Shown here: piece by piece, positions 26,393 through 33,826 of the stretch | How positions within the stretch are numbered: position 1 is the stretch's first letter | Layout of the letters: every line of letters starts with the position of its first letter | From: Bacteroidales bacterium | Lineage (GTDB): Bacteria > Bacteroidota > Bacteroidia > Bacteroidales > F082 | Direction: 5' to 3' | NCBI GenBank assembly: GCA_023229135.1 | Contig: JALNZT010000001.1 | Span: 124,001 to 188,000, forward strand | DNA: 64,000 nucleotides | The notes under the pieces: generated by a model | Database searches by the model: none | Seen by the model: only the letters and a program-made list of their open reading frames with translations | What the model was told of the DNA's origin: nothing | Translations under genes and position numbers: made by a program

Positions 26393-27666
26393 GGGTCTAT
26401 GTGAAATCGTGTGGAAAATTGAATTTTAGTTTACCAGCGAGAAAGTATATCATATTGATAAAATTGTTAATATTTCGGTAGCCTCTGGCTCTTCGTTTTG
26501 CTAACTGGATTTTGTTGTTGATACCTTCTAAAACGCCATTTGCAATATGAGATTCTATGTAGTTAACAATGCCAGACCAATGCCCTTTAATTGTTTTAGC
26601 AAAGTTTTTAAAAGGAACAATTCCATGCTCATCTACTAAATCACACCAAAAGGCAAGAAAAGCTGCTGCATCTTGCTTGTTATCAAAGTCCCAGAAATCT
26701 TGAAACAGCATTTTTAATCGGTAGGCATTACCGATGTTTGGTAGTAATTCAATAAGTTCTTCTCTTTCCATTTTTTGTCGTTTACTTAAATTGTGTTCAG
26801 CTTTTAAAAGCGTGTATTTATGGCCTTTGAGTATGTCATGTTCTCTAGCCTCCTTTTTACGAACTTCATCCATGGCTTCATTTAGCAATTTTACCACATG
26901 AAACCTGTCAAAGGTGATCGAAGTATTGGGAAAATGATCTAGTATTCCGGCTATAAAAGCAGGAGACATATCTATACAGATATCTGTTATATCTTGTGGA
27001 TCAACATTTTTACTAATGAGATGTTCTCTTATCTTGTCAATGGTTTGCTGGTCTTTTCCCGGTGTTGCGTGGATCACCCTGCGTTTATCTATGTCAATGG
27101 CTACTGTAACATAATCATGCCCCTTGCGAGCGGAAGTCTCATCAATACCCAGTTTAGTAACCTGACTTTGGTCGTCTGCATTATAGGCTATCTGAATCCA
27201 ATAATTGAACACAGTCCATAACCGTTGAGGATATTCACCCAAAAGATCTGCTGCTTTATTAACGGGCATCTCACGCTCAATTAATGCTAAACTAAATGCT
27301 TCAAACAACAACGTAAAACCGCTGCCTTGACGCGCCCACGGCACTTCCACCATCCGCACTCCTTCCGCTGATTTGATACGCGGAACTTCACTATGAAGGT
27401 AACAACGGTACTCGAAAAAGTTTAAATAACGCCACTTCTTGGATTTAGTGTCATGTACTTTTCCTTCAGGTGAAAACTTAAAACTACGGTCGAAACCAAT
27501 GTCAATATGTAAATCCATTTTGCCATCAGGTGCTGTCTCAAAGCGAACCGCAGAAACAAACCATGGCTTAGAAAGCTGTAAAGCTAGTTGAAATATTTCT
27601 GTGCTATTCATGGCGTAAAAATAAATCATTTCTCTATTTTATTTCCACACGATTTCATATAGACCC
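26393..27666. mobile_element. ISL3-family insertion sequence, complete
   Basis: 1274 bp. The ends are inverted repeats of 25 bp with one mismatch (left begins GGGTCTATGTGAAATCGTG, right reads inward GGGTCTATATGAAATCGTG). An 8-bp target duplication, CAAAATGT, flanks it (26385-26392 and 27667-27674), the length typical of ISL3. It contains a single full transposase gene. Intact ends, duplication and open gene suggest a recent insertion. Confidence 0.95.
26397..27611 (-). CDS. ISL3-family transposase
   Basis: 404 residues from the ATG at 27611 (MNSTEIFQLALQLSKPW). An ATG at 27629 adds six residues and cannot be excluded. DDE-type catalytic blocks are visible: first Asp in KLGIDETSARKGHDYV, second in ICIDMSPAFIAG, and the Glu probably in GVLEGINNKIQ just before the ISL3-typical KRRARGYRN. 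The stop codon lies inside the left terminal repeat. Uninterrupted and full length, so probably active. Confidence 0.95.
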   Translation of the reverse strand: MNSTEIFQLALQLSKPWFVSAVRFETAPDGKMDLHIDIGFDRSFKFSPEGKVHDTKSKKWRYLNFFEYRCYLHSEVPRIKSAEGVRMVEVPWARQGSGFTLLFEAFSLALIEREMPVNKAADLLGEYPQRLWTVFNYWIQIAYNADDQSQVTKLGIDETSARKGHDYVTVAIDIDKRRVIHATPGKDQQTIDKIREHLISKNVDPQDITDICIDMSPAFIAGILDHFPNTSITFDRFHVVKLLNEAMDEVRKKEAREHDILKGHKYTLLKAEHNLSKRQKMEREELIELLPNIGNAYRLKMLFQDFWDFDNKQDAAAFLAFWCDLVDEHGIVPFKNFAKTIKGHWSGIVNYIESHIANGVLEGINNKIQLAKRRARGYRNINNFINMIYFLAGKLKFNFPHDFT

Positions 27667-27680
27667 CAAAATGTTTTCAT

Positions 27681-28102
27681 CTCACAATTATTTTTATTTC
27701 GATATGGCTATCAATATATTTTGCGTAAATTTTCTATTACGAATATTCGTACGCAACTCTCGCGTACTTATCCGACTTATATTTAGCTATGTAATTTCCA
27801 TTAAGCCAACAAAATCCCTGCCAAGATGAGAGGCTGCTGCAATTCGTTATTTAGATTTTGTCGTTTCGCTTTTTATTTTTTAGATATTGTATGTGCTGAT
27901 ACGCTGTGATTTTCTGTTCGAAGTTAGGGTAATTTTTAGCTTGTTTTGATGTGCGCTGGGGTGGGGGGAGATGGTTACCCAACGTTCGGAGCTATGCTGC
28001 GTACCGCTTTAATATTTCTAATTTTTCTGCTTACAAATATATTTAATTAATAAACATAAACGCTATATTTACAACTACTTGCGGCATGCAGTATAGGTTT
28101 TG
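27681..28102. other. AT-rich gap, no gene seen
   Basis: About 420 bp containing the promoter side of the split lipoprotein gene. Several short imperfect palindromes occur (GGAGCTATGCTGCG near 27987-28000, a GCATGC-centred one near 28086). No open frame with protein character was found. Confidence 0.4.
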
Positions 28103-28422
28103 TTACCTGCTGGGCTTTCTTTCAGGGTTGTTTATTTTCTTTGGATTTTGTCTAGTGTCGAAAATGTCTGTAATAAGAATTCCTTCTTTTACTATCTTAT
28201 AAATCACTTTGTAATTACCACGAACTAAATATCTGTGTTCTTCATTAATTATGGATAAAGTTGGCTCAATTTGTCCAGAATTGGGTTGACTTTTAATTTG
28301 TCTGGTAGAACTGAAAATTCTATCACGAAGTCTTTGTACAATGGATATTCCGGCAATGTCTTTATAGTAGTCAAATATTTCTTTTAATTCTTCAGGGCAA
28401 ACTTTGACCAAATTACTTTCAT
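28103..28422 (-). pseudogene. ParE/RelE-type toxin gene with an apparent frameshift
   Basis: A natural start (ATG at 28420-28422) follows the antitoxin stop by 4 nt and encodes MKVIWSKFALKN, a typical ParE N-terminus, then hits a TAA. The rest of the toxin continues in another frame as LKEIFDYYKDIAG ... YLVRGNYKVIYKIV ... DIFDTRQNPKK, the normal ParE core and C-terminus. One missing base around 28380-28390 (GAATTAAAAG) would restore a single frame. The alternatives are a sequencing error, a real inactivating deletion, or -1 frameshifting. A TTG-started fragment (28411) exists but lacks the first beta-strand. Confidence 0.75.
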
Positions 28423-28426
28423 GGTG

Positions 28427-28660
28427 CTACCAGCTTTTAGATTCTTTTTCTAATTCGTCTTGATCAACAAATTCTCCAGATTCATACTGAGTATTTGATT
28501 TTACAGCTCTATTTAATAAATCATCTTCAGTCAATTGTTGAAAGTTCTTGTCATGTATTTTTGATTTAGAAATTAAGTTTTCTATTTCTTGAATCATGTT
28601 ATCGTCTTGTAGCCGAATTAGATATTCTATAACGTTTAGTTTTCTAGTCTGTAAGTCCAT
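28427..28660 (-). CDS. Antitoxin of a ParE-type module
   Basis: 77 residues, N-terminus MDLQTRKLNVIEYLIRLQ, acidic and helical with a charged C-terminal tail (SGEFVDQDELEKESKSW). This short leucine-rich start and acidic tail are typical of antitoxins paired with ParE/RelE toxins in Bacteroidota. It directly precedes the toxin by 4 nt. DNA binding and toxin neutralisation are inferred from family and context. Confidence 0.75.
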   Translation of the reverse strand: MDLQTRKLNVIEYLIRLQDDNMIQEIENLISKSKIHDKNFQQLTEDDLLNRAVKSNTQYESGEFVDQDELEKESKSW

Positions 28661-28857
28661 TGGTTATATATTTACAACAAAGATAATGTCAAATTGAATA
28701 AATTTGATTGTAAATTTTTCTCAGTCTTGCAGCTAACGAGCAAATCACGCAATATCTCGTATATATCCGCCTTATGCATAGCCCTGTGAGACTTGAATTA
28801 AATCCGAATACCTCCAAAACATAAGAAAAAAATAATTACCTAAACCACCCATAAATT

Positions 28858-29811
28858 TTAAATTCTCCCCACAAACCTCTCCAACATTCTCCCCACCCAC
28901 TTAAATCGCATCAACAAATTAAAAAGCACTATCGTTACCACGGCAACCACTGCACCCAGCACTACATCAATAATATAATGGTGTCCGGAGTAAACTGCCG
29001 AGAACCATATACCGAGCATAAACAGTACGAAAAGCAGGTTGAACCAGCCCAGTTTATTCCGGATGCCATAGTACAGCACTATCACCGGGTAGGCCGCGTG
29101 AAGTGAGGGAATAGCCGCGAGAACATTCGCGTTTTTGTTGTACAGGCTGGCAAAAATGGGTATGCCTGTTAATTCATCAAAGCGGGCCAGGCCAGCGCTA
29201 TTTCCTTGAACGCCCAAGTGCAGCTCAAAGCCATACAAGTTTACATACCAGGGCGGTGCGGCCGGATAGATATAATATATAACGAATCCTAACAAGTTTG
29301 TAAACAGAAAAACCAGGGAGAACTGAGTAAACAATCGCTTGTTTTTATAATAAAGATACACGCCGAAAGCCAATGGAACCGGCACCCAGTTGAGGTAAAA
29401 CAAAGCTGAAACAATATCAAGAAAACGGCTTTGAATCAGGTCGAAATACTCGTTGGGTGTGTAAATCAGGTCGTTAATCGAAATGCCAAACAGACTTTTT
29501 TCTAACAAATACGGTTCCTGAATGCGCACCGGCGAAACCTCGTAGTTGGGCAGTATGCGCATGGAATCATAGATAATCCAATAGACGATGAAAATGGAGA
29601 AACCGGTAATGAATTTCCGGGTTTTCTCGTTTCCATAAAAAAGCAAAAGGTAAAAGCCCGTCAAAAAAAGCTGGTCGCTGCGGATGGCTCCCATTACCAG
29701 TGCCCAGGCCATATAGACCAGCACCAATGCGAAGTTCACCAATAGATTTTTCCGGCTAAACCTCGTGAAAGTAGAATTTTCAGCAACTCTATTCATTCCA
29801 AAGCCTTTCAT
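28858..29811 (-). CDS. PAP2-superfamily protein, candidate inositol-phosphorylceramide synthase
   Basis: 317 residues with at least six membrane segments. PAP2/AUR1-like active-site signatures are present: IPSLHAAYP near residue 240 and GHHYIIDVVLG near 285, supplying the two catalytic His and an Asp. This type includes the enzymes that move an inositol-phosphate headgroup to ceramide. Bacterial versions are described in the Bacteroides inositol-lipid cluster. It is the last gene of the sphingolipid run, with its start overlapping the DUF4833 gene by 23 nt. An ATG at 29796 with an AAAGG upstream is an alternative start. A generic lipid phosphatase cannot be excluded without assays. Confidence 0.8.
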   Translation of the reverse strand: MKGFGMNRVAENSTFTRFSRKNLLVNFALVLVYMAWALVMGAIRSDQLFLTGFYLLLFYGNEKTRKFITGFSIFIVYWIIYDSMRILPNYEVSPVRIQEPYLLEKSLFGISINDLIYTPNEYFDLIQSRFLDIVSALFYLNWVPVPLAFGVYLYYKNKRLFTQFSLVFLFTNLLGFVIYYIYPAAPPWYVNLYGFELHLGVQGNSAGLARFDELTGIPIFASLYNKNANVLAAIPSLHAAYPVIVLYYGIRNKLGWFNLLFVLFMLGIWFSAVYSGHHYIIDVVLGAVVAVVTIVLFNLLMRFKWVGRMLERFVGRI

Positions 29812-30328
29812 AAGTTGGCTTCCCGGTCTTTATATCGTGGCCGAAAAAGTCTATGTATTTTACTTTTGGCCAAAAGGAGGTGTTATCGGCGTGAATATAT
29901 AGATGGTCAAGCCGCGATTCCTGCTTATTGATTGAGGTTACGACCTCAGCACTGAACGGCCCTTTTTGCACAAGCCGGAAATCCCTTTCACGGTCAGCAA
30001 CAAGCTTTACGATATATTCATCCGTTTTGCCGTTCACGGGTGAGCAGTCCACACCATAAGCAAATAATTCTTCAATTTTCCGGAGCTCCATCCGTTGTCC
30101 CTGCTCCTGATACCGCAGCCAATACACGTCCACAGGTGAATTTGCCGCCAATATGCCCTGCGCATCAAAGTTGGCGTCGTAAACAATGGTGTTGGCGTTG
30201 TGGTTGCGTTGTATGTAAAACAGCCTTTCGGTGGTTTTATCCGGCACAGGATAAGCACTGTCGGTTCCTGAAAGGGCGAGCAGACCGCATGAGGCAACGA
30301 AAACTATCGACAATATCCCTTTAACCAT
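29789..30328 (-). CDS. DUF4833 protein of the sphingolipid cluster
   Basis: 179 residues from the ATG at 30328, one base after the preceding stop. N-terminal signal sequence (MVKGILSIVFVASC, possible lipobox), then a beta-rich domain with conserved blocks RLFYIQRNHNANTIVYD, PVDVYWLRY and YIDFFGHDIKTGKP. DUF4833 as I recall it. Being exported and coupled to the last-step synthase suggests a periplasmic role in handling or transporting the product lipid, but no function is known. Confidence 0.75.
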   Translation of the reverse strand: MVKGILSIVFVASCGLLALSGTDSAYPVPDKTTERLFYIQRNHNANTIVYDANFDAQGILAANSPVDVYWLRYQEQGQRMELRKIEELFAYGVDCSPVNGKTDEYIVKLVADRERDFRLVQKGPFSAEVVTSINKQESRLDHLYIHADNTSFWPKVKYIDFFGHDIKTGKPTYERLWNE

Positions 30329-30329
30329 A

Positions 30330-31334
30330 TTAAAGCCAATTTTCTTGTTTGTACCATTCAATGGTTTCCTGCAGGCCGTTTGTTAAATCATACGCTGGCT
30401 CAAAATCAAAGTCACTGAAAAGCGGGCTGCTGTCGCACAAAAAGTGTTTGCGGCTTATCTCTTTCAGCTTTTCTGTATTGAGTGTGGGCGTTTTACCACT
30501 CAATCCTGACAGCTTTTCAAGCATATAAGCCATTGCCCAGACCATCGCTTTTGGGAAAACTACTTTTACCGTTTTCTTATTAAGGATAGTTTTAACGATT
30601 TTGGAGAATTCGAGTGCTGAATACTGATTGCCATCGGTGACAAAATAAGATTTCCGGGAAATATCCGAATCCAGTGCCTTCATAATCAATCGTGCAAGGT
30701 CTTTTACATAGATGAACGTAAGTTTTTGAGATGAAGTTCCAATATAGGTCTCCAAATTGCGATTTATCATTTTATACATCACCAGGAAGTCCTTTTCGCG
30801 CGGGCCATACACGCCGGTCGGGCGGAAAATCAGGTAGGGGAGGCGTTCAGTAGAAGCTAAAAACTGTTCCGCTTTCAGTTTGCTTTTTCCGTACAAAGTG
30901 GCCGGTTTCGGCTGGTCATCTTCGCGTATCGGCTTCATGCTTGCTTCATTTAGCGGGCCATAAGAGGAAAGGCTGCTCATATAAATGAATTTATCCGGCA
31001 CAAAGCAATAGTCAATCAATACCTTGACCAGGTTTTTCGTGTATTGATAGTTTACGGTATCGTAGTCTTGTTTGTATATGCTGTTGGTAACTCCTGCATT
31101 ATGAATAACATAATCAAAGTAACCGACTTTATTTACGTGCCTCATCAAGACTTCGGCAAGAGAACTTTTGTTGGATAAATCCATTTGCAAATAGGTTATA
31201 TCCAGTCCTTTTAGATAGCTTAGGTCACTTGTAGGCCGAATACCGGCAGTTACCTGATAGCCTTTTTCAAGCGCGGCCTTCACCAGGAAACTGCCAATAA
31301 AACCGTTAGCACCGGTAATTAACACGCTTTTCAT
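30330..31334 (-). CDS. SDR/epimerase-type oxidoreductase, candidate ceramide reductase (CerR-like)
   Basis: 334 residues. An NAD(P)-binding Rossmann start (TGANGFIG at residues 7-14) and the extended-SDR catalytic YGKSK near residue 168 with an upstream Ser block (IYMSSLSSYG). In Caulobacter, the ceramide reductase CerR is an NAD-dependent epimerase-family protein encoded with spt and the bacterial ceramide synthase. Here it overlaps the candidate synthase by 4 nt (ATGA), so reduction of 3-keto-ceramide or 3-ketosphinganine is the best guess. A nucleotide-sugar role is the alternative from sequence alone. Confidence 0.75.
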   Translation of the reverse strand: MKSVLITGANGFIGSFLVKAALEKGYQVTAGIRPTSDLSYLKGLDITYLQMDLSNKSSLAEVLMRHVNKVGYFDYVIHNAGVTNSIYKQDYDTVNYQYTKNLVKVLIDYCFVPDKFIYMSSLSSYGPLNEASMKPIREDDQPKPATLYGKSKLKAEQFLASTERLPYLIFRPTGVYGPREKDFLVMYKMINRNLETYIGTSSQKLTFIYVKDLARLIMKALDSDISRKSYFVTDGNQYSALEFSKIVKTILNKKTVKVVFPKAMVWAMAYMLEKLSGLSGKTPTLNTEKLKEISRKHFLCDSSPLFSDFDFEPAYDLTNGLQETIEWYKQENWL

Positions 31335-32464
31335 GGCTCAAAATGTTTAATAAAACATCTTCTGCGAATATGTTCCCGGTATTCATAGTGTTTCCAGAGC
31401 TTCAGTGCATCGGAATTGTTCGCCAGCTGAGGGCTCGAAATGGCCAACTTAATGTCGTTGTTGATATAGGCCTGGGTCATTTCGTTAAAGAATATGGCGT
31501 GTACTCCTTTGCCCTGGTAATCGGGATGGATACCAATCAGGTACATATCAATCAGTTCGTTTTTACCATAAAGCGACCGCAAAACAGGGATAAAGCCAAA
31601 TGGGAAAAGCTTTCCTTTTGCTTTTATCAATGCTTTGGATAAGGAGGGCATCGAGATGCCAAAACCTACAACATCATCGTTTTTATTGAGTACGAAGCAA
31701 ATATATTCCGGTTTAACGATGGAAAAATATTGCTTTATGTAATAATCAATTTGCTCTTCGGTCAATTGAACGAAGCCATACAAATCAACAAAAGCAGCAT
31801 TCAGCGTATGGAACATTTTTTTGGCATAAGGGATTAAATCTTTTGCCTTTTTAACCTTTAACGGCCTAAGGTCATACCTTTCAGAGACGAGGGCGGCGTA
31901 TCTTTTTATTTTTTCAGGCACCTGTTTGGGCAGCGTGATTTCTATCTGCACCCAATCCACATCTTTTTTAAACCCCAGCAATTCCAGGTGTTCCGGGTAA
32001 TAGGGGTAGTTGTAAATTACGGCCTGTGTACCCAGTTCATCGAAACCGTCAATAAGCATCCCTTCCAAGTCCATATCGCTAAAGCCAAGCGGCCCGTGCA
32101 TGGCGGTCATGCCTTCCGATTTTCCCCAATCCTCCACTGCCTGAATCAATGCGCTTGAAACACGGATGTCATCCATGAAATCAATCCTTCCAAAGCGCAC
32201 CATTTTCTCATTCCATTTTTCATTTGCCCTTTGATGGATGATGCCAACAATTCGTCCAACCACCCGTTTGCCATCGTAAGCTAAAAAATATTTCGTTTTA
32301 CAAAAAGCATGGGCTGGGTTCTTCGCCGGTGAAAGTATTGACCTTTCAAACCCAAACAGTTGTGGCACTCTGAATGGGTTGTCGTTATACAAGCTATTGG
32401 GGAAAGCCAGAAACCTATTGAGTTCCTTGGGTGACTGCACTTCTTTTATGAGGACGTTTTCCAT
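31331..32464 (-). CDS. GNAT-fold acyltransferase, candidate bacterial ceramide synthase
   Basis: 377 residues from the ATG at 32464, one base after the spt stop. The C-terminal half has a GNAT acyl-CoA-binding-like segment (IGIHPDYQGKGVHAIFF near residue 310). The N-terminal half has conserved HGPLGFSDMDLEGMLI, seen in large GNAT-like proteins next to spt. In Caulobacter the bacterial ceramide synthase is a GNAT-related protein of similar size. Position between spt and the CerR-like gene supports N-acylation of the long-chain base. This is family-and-context inference. Confidence 0.75.
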   Translation of the reverse strand: MENVLIKEVQSPKELNRFLAFPNSLYNDNPFRVPQLFGFERSILSPAKNPAHAFCKTKYFLAYDGKRVVGRIVGIIHQRANEKWNEKMVRFGRIDFMDDIRVSSALIQAVEDWGKSEGMTAMHGPLGFSDMDLEGMLIDGFDELGTQAVIYNYPYYPEHLELLGFKKDVDWVQIEITLPKQVPEKIKRYAALVSERYDLRPLKVKKAKDLIPYAKKMFHTLNAAFVDLYGFVQLTEEQIDYYIKQYFSIVKPEYICFVLNKNDDVVGFGISMPSLSKALIKAKGKLFPFGFIPVLRSLYGKNELIDMYLIGIHPDYQGKGVHAIFFNEMTQAYINNDIKLAISSPQLANNSDALKLWKHYEYREHIRRRCFIKHFEP

Positions 32465-32465
32465 A

Positions 32466-33668
32466 TCAGACCATGATTTTAGACAATTTCCCATTCATCA
32501 TCGCCCTGCTCTGTACAAGCTTGGAAATGGCGGTGTCAATCTGCTCTTTAGTATGTGTTGACATCAACGAAAACCGCAACATGGCTTCGTCTTTTCCCAC
32601 GGCGGGATGGATAATGGGGTTAACATATACGCCTTGCGACATAAGTAGAGTAGCAATGGTGAAGGTGTTTTGCTCGTCGCCAATAAAAATGGGGATGATG
32701 GGGGTTTGGCTTTCACCAATCTCAAATCCGTGCCGTTTTAGCAAATGACGGGCATATCCTGCATTTTCCCAGAGTTTTTCGCGCCTTTCGGGTTCTTCCT
32801 TGATAATCTGGAGGGCTTTGAGTACCACGGCTGCTGATGCCGGCGGAATTCCCGCGCTGAATAAGAGCGAACGGGCATTGTGTTTCAAGAAGTTGATGGT
32901 ATCTATATCGCTGGCCACAAATCCGCCAAGCGAGGCAAGCGATTTGCTGAAGGTGCCCATAATCAGGTCCACATTGTCGGTTACGCCAAAATGAGATGCA
33001 GTACCCGCGCCACCAACACCCAATACACCAAGTGCGTGGGCATCGTCAACCATCACGGAGGCTGAATATTTCTCGGCCAGGCGGCAAATTTCATCTAAGG
33101 GTGCGATATCGCCTTCCATGCTGAACACCCCGTCCACTACAATCAGGATGATTTGTGCAGGGTCGGTCTTTTTGAGGTTTTCCTCCAAGGATATCATATC
33201 ATTATGCCTGAATTTGAGGCTTTTGGCATAGGAAAGCCGGCTGCCTTCAATAATGGAGGCGTGGTTTTTCTCATCCATTACAATGAAATCATTGCGACCG
33301 GTGAGGGCCGAAACCGTTCCAAGATTAGCCTGGAAGCCGGTACTGAACAACGCCGAAGCCGGTTTGCCGGTGAATTCAGCAAGGCTCGCTTCCAGTTCTT
33401 CGTGCAAATCGAGGTTGCCGTTCATTAAACGAGAGCCAGAAGCACCGGTTCCATATTTATCTAATGCATCCTTGGCCGCTTCAATCAGCTTAGGATGATT
33501 GGTTAAGCCCAGATAGCTATTTGAGCCAAACATCAGGATTTTTTTTCCATTTATCAGTACCTCAGCGTCTTGTCCCGATTCAAGCGGATGATAATAAGGA
33601 TAAATGCCCATTTCTTTGGCCATTTGGGGCCGGTCGTATCCGGCCATCTTTTTGATTAGCGTTTTCAT
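32466..33668 (-). CDS. spt: Serine palmitoyltransferase-type PLP enzyme
   Basis: 400 residues from the ATG at 33668 (MKTLIKKMAGYDRPQ). An alpha-oxoamine synthase: PLP-lysine motif GTFSKSLASLGG near residue 245, VDDAHALGVLG near 210 and the FGSNSYLGL entry motif near 50. Members condense an acyl-CoA with an amino acid. KBL and BioF share the fold, but the adjacent ceramide synthase and reductase candidates make serine palmitoyltransferase (long-chain base synthesis) the best fit. A frame extension to 33734 runs into the upstream repeat. The 158-nt gap before it is the longest in the run. Confidence 0.9.
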   Translation of the reverse strand: MKTLIKKMAGYDRPQMAKEMGIYPYYHPLESGQDAEVLINGKKILMFGSNSYLGLTNHPKLIEAAKDALDKYGTGASGSRLMNGNLDLHEELEASLAEFTGKPASALFSTGFQANLGTVSALTGRNDFIVMDEKNHASIIEGSRLSYAKSLKFRHNDMISLEENLKKTDPAQIILIVVDGVFSMEGDIAPLDEICRLAEKYSASVMVDDAHALGVLGVGGAGTASHFGVTDNVDLIMGTFSKSLASLGGFVASDIDTINFLKHNARSLLFSAGIPPASAAVVLKALQIIKEEPERREKLWENAGYARHLLKRHGFEIGESQTPIIPIFIGDEQNTFTIATLLMSQGVYVNPIIHPAVGKDEAMLRFSLMSTHTKEQIDTAISKLVQSRAMMNGKLSKIMV

Positions 33669-33717
33669 ATTGATTAGGGGTATTAGTGAAACATCATTTT
33701 TGTTTGGAAAAAACCAG

Positions 33718-33791
33718 GAGATGCTTCGCTCCACGAAACATTAGACAATTGAATGTCATTCAGAACGATACGAAGAAGAGTGAAGTATCTC
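33718..33791. repeat. Intergenic inverted repeat inside the sphingolipid run
   Basis: GAGATGCTTCGCTC (33718-33731) and GAGTGAAGTATCTC (33778-33791) are inverted, differing at two positions that form G-T wobbles. The loop contains GTCATTCAGAACGA. This resembles the widespread Bacteroidota intergenic repeat with GTCATTCTGAACGAAG-type words. On the plus strand it is followed by a T-run. It lies in the gap before spt, so it may affect expression of the distal half. Confidence 0.6.
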
Positions 33792-33826
33792 ATTTTTTTT
33801 AAATATTTTATATTGGTCAACACTTG

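Larger units (their letters stand above)
26063..27680 (-). pseudogene. Small lipoprotein gene split by an ISL3 insertion
   Basis: Removing the IS and one copy of its target duplication restores a continuous gene starting at the ATG at 27678-27680. The restored N-terminus is MKTFWIMPLLILVLFSC, a lipoprotein signal with lipobox FSC, followed by a roughly 95-residue acidic body with no domain I recognise. The insertion falls in codons 3-5. An internal ATG (codon 7, at 26380) survives with most of the signal peptide, so a slightly shortened lipoprotein could still be made if transcription enters from the IS. Probably chromosomal rather than ICE, being right of the proposed att site. Confidence 0.8.

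Noticed and set aside
32465..32494. Extended start of the GNAT gene overlapping spt
   Set aside because: The ATG at 32464 follows the spt stop by 1 nt and gives the natural N-terminus.
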